A model generated the notes under the pieces. The model had not been told where the DNA came from and did no database searches. It saw only the letters and a program-made list of their open reading frames with translations. The position numbers and the translations under genes were made by a program. From the NCBI GenBank assembly GCA_002748455.1, contig PDSL01000021.1, positions 1 to 57,423 of the forward strand: a stretch of 57,423 nucleotides of DNA, in the 5' to 3' direction. The stretch is from Ilumatobacter coccineus. Its GTDB lineage: Bacteria; Actinomycetota; Acidimicrobiia; Acidimicrobiales; Ilumatobacteraceae. Of the stretch, positions 31,701 to 42,100 are shown piece after piece (the stretch's first letter is position 1; every line of letters starts with the position of its first letter).

Positions 31701-34700
31701 CTGGCCACACTGACGGCGAGTATTCAGGTGCGTGACGGTGAGACGGTGACGTGTACCTATACCAACACCGAGCGAGCGGTGATCAAGATCATCAAGGACG
31801 CTCGACCCGACGATGCTCAAGACTTCAGCTTCACCATGAGCGGTGATGCAGCTGCAAGTTTCACCCTGGATGATGATCCAGCATCGGCCACGCCAAACGA
31901 ATGGACCTCGCCACGGTTGGCGGCCAATCGCGCCGGTTCGCCCCATACCTACACGATTACTGAAACAGCGGTGGCTGGCTGGACGATCGATACCGCAGCT
32001 TCGCGTTGCGATAGCAGTGATGGCACGGTCAACGCGAACGGCACGATCACGGTGACGCCGTCACCGGGAACGATGACGACCTGCACCGTGGTCAACAAGG
32101 CCGCCGAATCTGGAGTCAGTGTCGCCAAGTCGGTCACCGGCGTCGCCGCAGACTACGCCTGGGGTCCGTTCACGGTGAAGATCGTCGACTCCAACGGTGT
32201 CACGGTGGGTAGTCCGGTCGATCTTTCGGGGACCGGCCCGACCACGGTGACGTCGCCAACGACGATCACCGGGTTGCAGCTCAACCAGATCTATACCTTC
32301 ATCGAGGACCCGCCAACGAATGGCTGGACCAATAGTGGTCTGGCGTGCTCGACAGCGACCTCGGTGCTGACCGATCTCGATCCTGCAGCTCCAGGCTTCC
32401 AGTTCGAGGTCACTGACCCCGACATGAGTTTTGTCTGCACGGCAGCCAATGAGTCGTCAGATGGGTCGATCAAGGTCACCAAGACAGTGAGAAACCACAC
32501 CGGTGATTGGTCATTCGACTTCACCCTGGCCGATGATGATCCAGCGACGGCCGATCAGGTGTTCACGCTTGATCAGGACAACACCGGCTACGAGTTTTCT
32601 CAGCTGGAGACCGGCGCTGAATACACCTTGACCGAGACCGTTCCTGACGGATGGACCTCGGCCATGTGGTGCACGGTCACATCGGCTGATGGGTCGTCGG
32701 CATCGTCGACCGGTCCGTGGACCATCCAACCAGGCGATCGGATCAGGTGCTGTGTCCGAAACACGCGGAATCTGATCCCCGTTGCGGTGGCGAAGCATTG
32801 GAACGATCCGGCCTCGACTGACGATGCCACCCTGACCGCATCAGGCGCTGAGTCGGCTGCAAATATCGACTTCAGCGTGTATGACGGTCACGATGGGACA
32901 TCGGGAACCACCATGTTCTGGTCTGGCGAGACGGTCAGCTTGGCTGAAACCTTCCCCGCTGGGAATGTGGCGGCCTACGGCACATCATTGGAGTGCCGGG
33001 CAGCAACGAGTACCAGTGTGGGCGACCCTGTCGGCGTGCTGTCGTTCACCGCTGGTGCGTTGACCGGCGAACTCGCCCTTCCAGCGACTCTGCCTGATGG
33101 CTACGACCATGTGCTGTGTACGTGGACCAATACACGGGACCTCAATACGGTCTCGCTGACCAAGCGCTGGATCGATGCGCCACAAGGTGACCAGGCCGAT
33201 ATCGAGTTGAGTATCGATGCCAGCAACACCCACTCCACGACCTCAACAGCTGATGGAACACCGGTATTCGTCGACACCGGCCACGCGGTGTCCACCCTTG
33301 TTGGTGGTGGTGACACGATCAGCCTGTCCGAAGAGCTGAACGCCGACAATTCCGCGTCCTACACCACGACATGGTCGTGTTCGTCACCTGGGTGGCCCGC
33401 TGACGTCACCGGCACGGGAACGTCAGGCCAATTCGTGATGCCGGCATCTGACGCAGTGTCGTGTGTGATCACCAATACCGCGGTGACCACCACGCTCCAT
33501 ATCGACAAGGTATGGGTCAATGCGGTCGCTGGCGACACCGCCGACATCACGGTGAGTGGGACCAAGCGGCCGGTTGCGCCGGCAACAGCTACAGCCGATG
33601 CTGACAATGTGGCGGCGCCGGGTGAAACCGATCCGGACGTGTTGACCATCACGGTGACCTCTGGTGAGGCAGACATCTCGGTCAGCGAAGTCATCAACTC
33701 CACCACAGCGACCTACACCCAGGTCTTGTCGTGTACTGGGGTTGACGATCTCGATCCTGATGCTGGCACCTTCACCATCCCCACCAACCCGACGGTCGAG
33801 CCACGCTGCACCCTCACCAATACAGCTCAGCGAGGCACCATCATCATCAACAAGCTTGTCGATGGGGCTGGTGGAGACTTCACCTTTGATGGTGATTGGG
33901 CTGACTCAAGCGGCAACGCAGTGGGCCAGTTCGTCTTGTCCCCACCAGATGCTGGTACTGACACCGAGATGTGGACCGATGTACTTGTCGGCTCGTATCA
34001 GGTGGTTGAAACCGACGCTCCAGACTATGACCAAACCTTGAACTGTTCCGAGATGGGACGCGGTGTCGATCATGGTTCATGGACATCAGGGATGACTGGA
34101 CATATCGACCTGGATGACGGTGAAACCGTCACGTGTACCTATACCAATACCGAGAGGGCAGCTCTCATCGTGATCGAGGACAGCCAACCCGATGACGATC
34201 AGGTCTTCGACTACACGTTGCAGTCGTTGCTCGAGCGTTCGACATATAGCGCTCGAAGCTTGTTCATCACGTTTAGCCTGGTTGATCAGCCGGCGAGTCC
34301 TCCGACAAACACGTGGTCGACAACCTTGTCACCCCACATCAAGTACCGCCTGATTCAGAACTATGTCCCCAACTGGGATCTCACCAGTGTCGGCTGTGAT
34401 GCTCCAACTCAGGTGGTGCAAGACGCCACGAGTCAGGGCATCGACATCAGGCCCGATGCCGGGCAGACGATTACCTGCCTCTTTGTCAACAAGGCTGGTG
34501 AGAGTGGATTGACGGTGACCAAGTCGGTGGAGAACGTCACCCCCGATCTCGAGTGGTCATTCAAGCTCGCGCTCACACCTGATCCATCGGGATCGTCGCC
34601 GGTGACGGTGTCCGGTGTGGGCGAGAGCAGCACCACGGTTGGGTTTGGCAATCTTGTGCTCAACCAGCAGTACACCATCGAGGAAGTCCCCATGCCGGGA

Positions 34701-35732
34701 TGGTCGGCGTCCGAGATGACATGCGCCTATCTGAACGAGCCTCTGAGTGACGAAGATCCACTGGTCGACGGGTATCAGTTCACCATTGCTGAACCGTCAT
34801 CGGTGGTGACCTGTGAACTGACCAATACTGCTGATCCTGGTGAGGTCGAGGTGACCAAGAAGGTCGTCGCTGGGGATGATCAGTCTTGGCAGTTCAGCTT
34901 CACCATTGACCCGGTACCGGCTGGCGCTGATGCCACTCAGACGATCACTGGCACTGGCGCCTCGACCGAGGTAGTCCGATGGGCGGGGCTGATGCCTGGT
35001 GTGAACTACACGATTACCGAGGCTGACGCTGGCACCCGATGGGTGTCCGATGGCCAAGGATGTGTCGTCATCGCTGATGACGGCAGTGCGGCTCCCTTGG
35101 TCGATGATGCTGGTGACGGGTTTGCTGTTACCCCCGGAGCCCACATTGCCTGTGACTTCACCAATACCGCCCGAGGTGATCTGAGCGTCGCCAAGTCGGT
35201 GGCTGGGGTGACCGATCTTGGTGGGGGCAAGGTCCGGATCGTCTACACCCTTGTCGTCACGAGCGATTCCGACATGGACGAGCCGTATGTCGTGGATGAC
35301 ACCTTGCACTTTGGCGCTGGCATCTCGGTCGTGGCAGCGTCGGTCACGTCAAGCGACGCGGTGGTGAATCCGAATTGGAACGGGGTCACCGATACCGCGG
35401 TCACCGACGCCGTCCAGGCGCTTCCTCCGAATGGCACCCACACCTTCACCGTTACGGTTGAAGCGCTGATCACGACGGGGTCGAGCGCAGAGAGTCGCAA
35501 CTGTGTGTTGTCGACCGGTGAAACCGGGACGGGCCTGCTCAACAGTGCTCGGGTGATCTATGACAATGGGGTTGGCGAAGACGATGCCTGTGGGACTCCG
35601 CCGCCGCCAAAGGTGCCTCACTTGCCGAGGACGGGAGCCAATACGGTTCCGTTCACGGGGCTTGGATTCGCTGCCATCCTGGCCGGTGGATTCATGCTGC
35701 TTCTCTCGCGCCGTCGCCGTCAGGAGGTATAA
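28755..35732 (+). CDS. Giant surface protein 3: signal peptide, PT linker, VWA, CnaB-like stalk, DUF11-like domain, LPRTG anchor (2325 aa)
   Basis: SSRVLFSALVITASVVPAPFG signal; LPRECGSMTPAELELNDISC; VDESGSMEG; TNWDDAL; ITDGNPN; C-terminal HLPRTGANTVPFTGLGFAAILAGGFMLLLSRRRRQEV. Confidence 0.9.
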   Translation: MTAHSSVAAITRFSSRVLFSALVITASVVPAPFGGGLVGADPGDPLPDQGNEADPPPTSLVDEAVSTTVLETTPTSTLPEEAVISSTTAPVSTVPEPVDTTIPVTVPDSTLPPTSVALPSAPATTLPPTTVPPTTLPPLDPRLPRECGSMTPAELELNDISCELPALGLRQASRMPAISNPELEPSCAIDVVLIVDESGSMEGKETEVRNALNAILDGFNNTGTTMAIVGFSSSAHVEVGYTTVDDVSTGSGGVLANYVSGYGTGGWTNWDDALHKAHGLSPADGTTELTLIITDGNPNRYEDHTHSGYSGYPSGTAIGEAVNEANFIKDQGTHMFAVGVGNQISETNIRKITGNARFPGSSTFGASDYMIETDFSQLESSLRAAVYAQCAPQVIINKRLDLDGDGTYETDTGSEVSGFEFTGTTSNATATVDWTRPDVPNDTSPVSGTTDNSGSVQFEWRFGSEANPQPGSLTMSVVEGPRAGYTYHGAECTTKKLLSDGSIELTTDQFSSSEAMSFAVSQSSIVTCEAYNRAQTVVVLEKEWVDSVTGDSALLTIAESTTSSSDTSIAPDAPSVDLTDPDVDPTDPTMLDPDNSAELVVATGASVTLSEALSATSLYDRVLTCDQGSLDYVAGETTGILDTTGLAGETVTCTFTNSGRSAQIDLKKHWVNGVNGDTFTLNLDGNTQGVTSTGAADETQNGPSASALPGDTIVISETASGTNAVDYTSTLACDGATNTPQPVVGQAGKWMLEIATTDAGQHIECTLTNTREPIQVTLRKAWVNGIENDTAALTITGAASTPPGGSTSTVPVGQPNYVDTTNVVTAEVAAGGQLVLKEVLGSSNTGRYEVDSFTCIDEQGNPIPDDQYAHAAGARVAKVRPTGPASNITCTFTNTSQRGKIVVNKLVEGADGTFSFTGAWQSPANFDITTTGGAGSATFDGVVVPADPDSRYTLVEADPTPGYDGTVLTCSSDQPYNQTTTDLATLTASIQVRDGETVTCTYTNTERAVIKIIKDARPDDAQDFSFTMSGDAAASFTLDDDPASATPNEWTSPRLAANRAGSPHTYTITETAVAGWTIDTAASRCDSSDGTVNANGTITVTPSPGTMTTCTVVNKAAESGVSVAKSVTGVAADYAWGPFTVKIVDSNGVTVGSPVDLSGTGPTTVTSPTTITGLQLNQIYTFIEDPPTNGWTNSGLACSTATSVLTDLDPAAPGFQFEVTDPDMSFVCTAANESSDGSIKVTKTVRNHTGDWSFDFTLADDDPATADQVFTLDQDNTGYEFSQLETGAEYTLTETVPDGWTSAMWCTVTSADGSSASSTGPWTIQPGDRIRCCVRNTRNLIPVAVAKHWNDPASTDDATLTASGAESAANIDFSVYDGHDGTSGTTMFWSGETVSLAETFPAGNVAAYGTSLECRAATSTSVGDPVGVLSFTAGALTGELALPATLPDGYDHVLCTWTNTRDLNTVSLTKRWIDAPQGDQADIELSIDASNTHSTTSTADGTPVFVDTGHAVSTLVGGGDTISLSEELNADNSASYTTTWSCSSPGWPADVTGTGTSGQFVMPASDAVSCVITNTAVTTTLHIDKVWVNAVAGDTADITVSGTKRPVAPATATADADNVAAPGETDPDVLTITVTSGEADISVSEVINSTTATYTQVLSCTGVDDLDPDAGTFTIPTNPTVEPRCTLTNTAQRGTIIINKLVDGAGGDFTFDGDWADSSGNAVGQFVLSPPDAGTDTEMWTDVLVGSYQVVETDAPDYDQTLNCSEMGRGVDHGSWTSGMTGHIDLDDGETVTCTYTNTERAALIVIEDSQPDDDQVFDYTLQSLLERSTYSARSLFITFSLVDQPASPPTNTWSTTLSPHIKYRLIQNYVPNWDLTSVGCDAPTQVVQDATSQGIDIRPDAGQTITCLFVNKAGESGLTVTKSVENVTPDLEWSFKLALTPDPSGSSPVTVSGVGESSTTVGFGNLVLNQQYTIEEVPMPGWSASEMTCAYLNEPLSDEDPLVDGYQFTIAEPSSVVTCELTNTADPGEVEVTKKVVAGDDQSWQFSFTIDPVPAGADATQTITGTGASTEVVRWAGLMPGVNYTITEADAGTRWVSDGQGCVVIADDGSAAPLVDDAGDGFAVTPGAHIACDFTNTARGDLSVAKSVAGVTDLGGGKVRIVYTLVVTSDSDMDEPYVVDDTLHFGAGISVVAASVTSSDAVVNPNWNGVTDTAVTDAVQALPPNGTHTFTVTVEALITTGSSAESRNCVLSTGETGTGLLNSARVIYDNGVGEDDACGTPPPPKVPHLPRTGANTVPFTGLGFAAILAGGFMLLLSRRRRQEV

Positions 35733-35792
35733 ACCCATCGACGATGCTGCCGAATAGTCAGTTCCCAATCACCCAATTGACAACTGAGGAGT

Positions 35793-35833
35793 GAGTTGGG
35801 GAGGTGATGACACTGGCATCACCTCCCCAACTC
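35793..35833 (+). terminator. Strong hairpin terminator after giant surface gene 3
   Basis: GAGTTGGGGAGGTGATG-acactgg-CATCACCTCCCCAACTC, perfect 17-bp stem with 7-nt loop, followed by a short T-rich stretch (tttgg). Confidence 0.75.
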
Positions 35834-36107
35834 TTTGGCCTGATCAGTTGGTGCTGATTTCGCGAGTCGTTGGCCCAAGAGGTGTCTGATCGTCCGGTGA
35901 TGACCGGTTGTCGGGGGCGGAGCGTGCTTGAGAGGTGCGCACTGACGTGAAAGATGACTGCCAGTTGGATCGCATACGTCGAAGCTAGGTACGTCAAATA
36001 AACCGCAAATAATTGACTGCGGGCTGCAATTGCTCTGGTCGATGGTGCCAAACTAGGGAATCGGCGCATCAGCGCCAGTAGTTCCACACGACCACATTGG
36101 GACCACC

Positions 36108-39100
36108 ATGACCACGCTATTCCCCAGTTCCTTCTCTCTGCGCAGCTCTTGGCGCGTCCTTGTCGCGTCATCGGTACTCGCAGCAAGCATTGTTGTGTCG
36201 CCATTGGATACTCGCACCGCGGGAGCTGATCCTGGCGATCACAGCGACCTGAGTGAATCACCGGTGCCTCCGACCACAGTGCCTGAGCAGGATCCGGTTG
36301 ATGTTCCAACGACAACACTGTCGGCATCCACGATCCCCGAGCCAACAGTTCCAGACACTTCGGCTCCGGTGGCAACAAGTGTCCCGGATTCTACGGTGCC
36401 AAGGACGACCCTTCCTGAGACAACGGTGCCGCTGAACATGGCGGCGGCGGAGACCGTTCCTGAGACAACGGTGCCGCTGAACATGGCGGCGGCGGAGACC
36501 GTTCCTGAAACAACGGTGCCGGTTCCGGCTCCAGGGATGCCCCGTGAGTGTTCCTATATGACTCCCGAGGAGTTGGAGCACCATGACATTCTGTGTGAAC
36601 CGCTTAGGGCAGCGATGCGGAGCTCGGTCAACCCATCGGAAATTGACAATCCCCCGCTTGCTCCGTCATGCGCGATCGATGTGGTTTTGATCGTCGATGA
36701 GTCGGGATCGATGCGCGGGAACCAAGACAATGTGCGAAACGCACTTCGAGCCATTCTCGACAGCTTTAACAACACGGGGTCGAATATGGCCATCGTGCGA
36801 TTTGATTCGTACGCTCACCAGGTGAGCGGTTTCGTGCCAGTCGATGACTCGACCACCGCCGCAACCGGTGTGCTTGGCAGCTACATCGATGACTATGAAG
36901 TGCGCAACATGACGAACTGGGATGATGCTTTGCATGCTGCGCATACGATTTCACCCCCACCTGCCGACGGTGCTGTCGAGTTGACGATGATTATCACTGA
37001 CGGCAATCCCAACGCGCGTGAGAACCACAATCATCCGGGATATAACGCGGTTACTCCGGTCGGTCGGGCGATCAATGAGGCTGACCACATCAAGGGCCTC
37101 GGTAGCCACATGTTTGCTGTTGGTGTGGGCAATAACATCAGTGAGACCAATCTCCAGCGGATCACTGGCGACGTGAGGTTCCCCACAGCCGGCCAGACGT
37201 TTGGCAATTCCGACTACATGATCGAGCCCAACTTCGATGACCTTGAGACTTCGTTGCGCGCCGCTGTCTACGCTCAGTGCGCGCCTGAGGTGATCATCAA
37301 GAAGCGGGTCGATCTTGACGGTGACGGCACCTACGAAACGTCCAGTGGCAACCAGGTCAGCGGGTTTGAGTTCATCGGCACGATCTCTGGTGCAACAGAA
37401 AATGTTGATTGGACTCGCCCCGACGTTGCGGACAACACCTCGCCGGTCAGTGTCACCACCGGAACCTCGGGTTCAGCTCATTTTGAGTGGCGGTTTGGCT
37501 CGGAAGTCGACCCTCAACCTGGTTCGCTCACCATGGATGTGGTTGAAACACAGCGTCCCGGCTACACCTATCAGGGAGCTGAATGCACCATCAAAAACCT
37601 CATGCCCGACGGGAACCTTGACACCACAGTTGAATCGTTTGCTGCATCTGAGTCAGTCAGCTTTCTCGTTGAGCAGGGCACGATCGTCACCTGTGACTTC
37701 AACAACCGGGCCGAGACGGTCGTCGTGTTGCAAAAAGAGTGGGTTGATTCGATGGCCGGTGACACCGCTGTGTTAGCTATTGCCGAGTCAGGCGGGTTGA
37801 TGTCGTCGGATACGTCGACTGCTCCCGACGCTCCGAGTGTTGACTTGGGTGATCCCGATGCCGATCCGACCGATCTTGATCCTGACAACTCGGCTGAGTT
37901 GGTGGTGGCGACGGGGGCGTCGGTCACCTTGAGTGAAGCCTTGAGCGCAACAAGTCTGTATGACCGGGTGTTGACATGCGACAAGGGGTCGTTGGACTAC
38001 ACCGATGGGGAGACAACCGGGACGCTTGACACCAGCGGTCTGGGTGGTGAGACGGTTACCTGCACGTTCACCAACACACGTACCTCAGCCAGCTTGGACG
38101 TGGTTAAGGCGTGGGATAACGCCGTTGGTGGGGACCAGGCGACCCTGGTGGCCAACTACTCCAATGGGTCTACGAACCTGGATGTCACCGCACCCAACCA
38201 GGCATCGATGACCCTTGAGATCCTGTCGGGTGAGACGGTCACGGTGACCGAGCTGTTCAACTCTGCCAATGTCGGCAATTACGACATCTCCACGGTGTCG
38301 TGCGTTGATGATGCAGGAGACCCGGTCGGCACGGTGAATGTCACCAGCGGATCGTCGTTCACGTATCAGGTCCCCGCGGTCATCGCCAACGCGACATGCA
38401 CGGTGACCAATCGTCGTGACTCTGGCCCAGTCACGTTGCACAAAGCATGGGAGAATGCAGCGTCCGGCGATGCGGCTGAGCTCCACATCGATGTCGTTGG
38501 CGAGACATCGGCCAGCTCGACCGTGGCCGGTGATCCCAACCTGGATGACACCGCCAACCAGGCAACTGCCGACGTAAACGTTGGCGATTCGTTCACGATC
38601 TACGAAGACGTGACCGAAACAACCGGTGCCTATGGTACGACCTATCGTTGTGCGAGCCCCGATGGCACCAATGTGCAAGAAGGAGCTGTCACGCGTGTCG
38701 GTGATCGCGTGACCAGCGGCACTCTGACGATGCCTGATACCAAGGGGCTGGAGTGTGTGTTCACCAATAGTCGCCGGTCGGTGAGATTGAAGGTTGATAA
38801 GGAGTGGGTTGGCGCAGCGCTGGACGACACCGCGGCGATCACAGCGAGCGGTGAATCAGGGATTGCTGGTCCGAAGGTCTCGGTTGCTGATTCAGCAAAC
38901 GAGACCGACAGCGTTGTGGTGGCCTTGACGGTGTTTGCTGGCGAGACCGGGGTGAGTGTGGCCGAGACACTTGGAGCAGCGAACGCTGCGGCGTATTCGA
39001 CGACCTTGAGCTGTCCGGGGGTGGACAATCTGGTGTGGAGCGCGGCCGACCTGGAGGGAACCTTTGATATTCCCAAGGATGTCACCGATGATCTGACGTG

Positions 39101-42100
39101 TACCTTGATCAATACCGCTCAGCGGGGCACGATCGTGATCAAAAAGACCGTTGTTGGCAGCGGTGGCGATTTCACCTTCGATTCGGATTGGAACGATTCC
39201 GGTGGTGCTGTGGTGAGTCAGTTTGTGCTGTCACCTGGTGATGACAGCACCGTGAGCCAGACCTGGACCGATGTGCTGGCCGGTTCCTATGAGGTCAGCG
39301 AAAGAGTCAGTGCAGCCTATGGCCAGACGGTGACCTGTTCCGAATCCGGAGCAACCGTTGATCACGGTTCATCTGCTGCGGGCTTGACCGGTTCGATCGA
39401 TCTTGATCCTGGCGAGACGGTCACCTGTACCTACACCAATGTTGAGCAGGCGCATATCGTCGTGGTGAAAGACGCCCAGCCCAATAGCGGTCAAGCTTTC
39501 GACTACTCGCTGAGCGGTGGGGACCTGAATGAAACCTTCAGCCTGGTCGATGACAGCGCGGTGCCAGCGACCAATACCTGGCAGGCAACAGTGTCGCCAG
39601 GGGTGGCATACACCCTGGTTGAAGAGCTCGTGGACGATTGGGATCTCGACAGCGTGACCTGCACGAACGGTGTCGCAACGACACCGGTGCAGCAGGCCGA
39701 TGCCGAAGGTGTGAGCTTTACTCCGACTCCTGGTCAAACGGTGGTCTGCACCTTTGTGAACAAGGCCGTCGGATCTGGGCTCTCCGTGACCAAGAAGGTG
39801 GCCGATGTGGCTGCTGACTATGACTGGAGTTTTGAGATCTCGTTGACACCCGATCCGTCGGGTGCATCGCCGGTGAATGTCTCGGGCACTGGGCCGGGCA
39901 GTGATGCAGCGACCTTTGGCGGATTGGTGCTGAATCAGCAGTACACGATCGCTGAGGTTGATCCCGGTGATGGCTGGTCGGCATCGGAGATGATGTGTAC
40001 CGCTGAAGGTGCCGCTCACGCCGACGAAGATCCCATCGCCGACGGTTATCAGATCACGATCACCCAACCGGCGATGAGGATCGAGTGCGAACTCACCAAC
40101 CAGGCATCGGATGGGTCGATCAAGGTCACCAAGTCGGTGAAGAACCACAGTGGTGATTGGTCGTTCGACTTCACCCTGTCCGATGATGATGCAGCGACAG
40201 CTGATCAGACATTCACGCTCGATCAGGACAACACGGTGTATGAGTTTGATCGATTGGTGTCAGGTGAGTCATACACCTTGACCGAGACGGTTCCTGATGG
40301 GTGGTCGTCATCGATGACCTGCACGGTGACCTCGGCTGGAGGTGGCGTCACCACCTCGGCGGGTCCGTGGACGATCGAGCCGGGTGACTCGATCGAGTGT
40401 GATGTGGTCAATGAGCGTAAGACCGCAACGATGACGGTTGCCAAGGTGTGGCTGAACGCGGCTCATGGTGATGGTGCGACTCTGACGGCGGTGTCGGAGA
40501 CGGGGACACATACGTATCTTGATTCGTCGCCGGCAGGTGCGGCGGATTCGATGAGTTTTGTGGTGCGAGCTGGTGAGACGGTGTCGTTGTCCGAAGTGTT
40601 GCCTGGTTCGAACGCGGGGTCGTATGCGGCGACAGCGTTGACCTGTGTCGGCGATACCGGCACCTTGACGTGGACGTTGGGTGAGTTGGAAGCTGACTAT
40701 GAAGTCACCGATGATCCCCAAGACATCACCTGCACCTGGACCAACACCCGGAACATGTTCCCGGTTGCGCTGGCCAAGACCTGGAATGATCCAGCATCAA
40801 CCGATGATGTAACCCTGACAGCAGTGGGAGCTGAGTCGGCTGTGGGGATCGACCTCAGTGTCTATGACGGCACTAACGCAGTATCAGGAACCACCGAATT
40901 CTGGGCTGGTGAGACGATCGATCTCGTCGAGACCTTGGCTGCGGGGAATCTAGCCAACTACACCACATCCTTGGAGTGCCGGGCTGCGAGCGGTGCCACC
41001 ATCGGCGATCCGATCGGCGTGTTGTCATATGTCCCTGGTGAACTCACCGGCAAGTTGGCTCTGCCGAAGGAACTGCCCACCGGCTATGACCGTGTGGTGT
41101 GCACCTGGACCAATGTTCGCGATGTCAACCAGGCGAGCTTGACCAAGCGGTGGGTTGGTGCTCTGGCCGGGGACCAGGTTGATCTCTCGCTGAGTACCGA
41201 TGGTCACAGCGCGACATCGAGCTCAGCTGCTGATGGAAATGCTGAGTTCATCGACACTGCCCACACCGCATCATTGAGTGTTGGCGGTGGTGAGACGGTG
41301 AGCTTTGGCGAAACCGTGGACCCCAATAATGCAGCGTCCTACACCACCACCTGGGAGTGTTCGTCGGACGCGTGGCCAGCTCCGATCACCGGAACGGGGT
41401 TGACCGGTGATGTGGTGATGCCTGCATCAGCGTCGGTCGCCTGTGTGATCACCAATACTGCGACGACCACGACCTTGCATGTCGACAAGGTATGGATCAA
41501 CGCTGTGGCTGGTGACACCGCCAAGATCACCGTGGATGGCACCAAGGTGGCAGTTGGTCCAGCGACTGCCACTGCCGATAGCGACAATCTTGCAGCGCCA
41601 GGTGAAACCGACACCGATGTGGTGACGGTGGCGATCACCTCGGGCGAAACCGGCATCGCGGTCAGCGAAACGGTGAATTCGGCCGCAGCAATCTATGACC
41701 AGGTGTTGTCGTGCACTGGAGTTGACAATTTTGATTCAGCGACAGGCACCTTCGACATTCCCAAGAATCCCACGACTGAACCTCGGTGCACCCTGACCAA
41801 TACGGCCCAGCGCGGCACGATCGTGGTGGTCAAGACCGTTGATGGCGCTGGCGGAGACTTCACGTTCGATTCGGATTGGAACGATTCCAGCGGCACCGCA
41901 GTGGATCAGTTTGTGCTCTCGCCGCCCGATGCTGGCACCGTCAACCAGACCTGGACCGATGTGTTGGTTGGACAGTATTCGGTGAGTGAGCTGACCAACG
42001 CGGCCTATGACCAGACGGTGACCTGCTCCGAATCCGGAGCGACCGTTGATCATGGTTCATCGGTATCCGGGGTGACCGGGTCGATCGATCTTGATCCTGG

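Noticed and set aside
8535-36095. Shared AGTTCCACACG 11-mer upstream of genes 1 and 4
   Set aside because: Absent upstream of genes 2 and 3 and in different positions relative to the starts; insufficient to call a regulatory motif.
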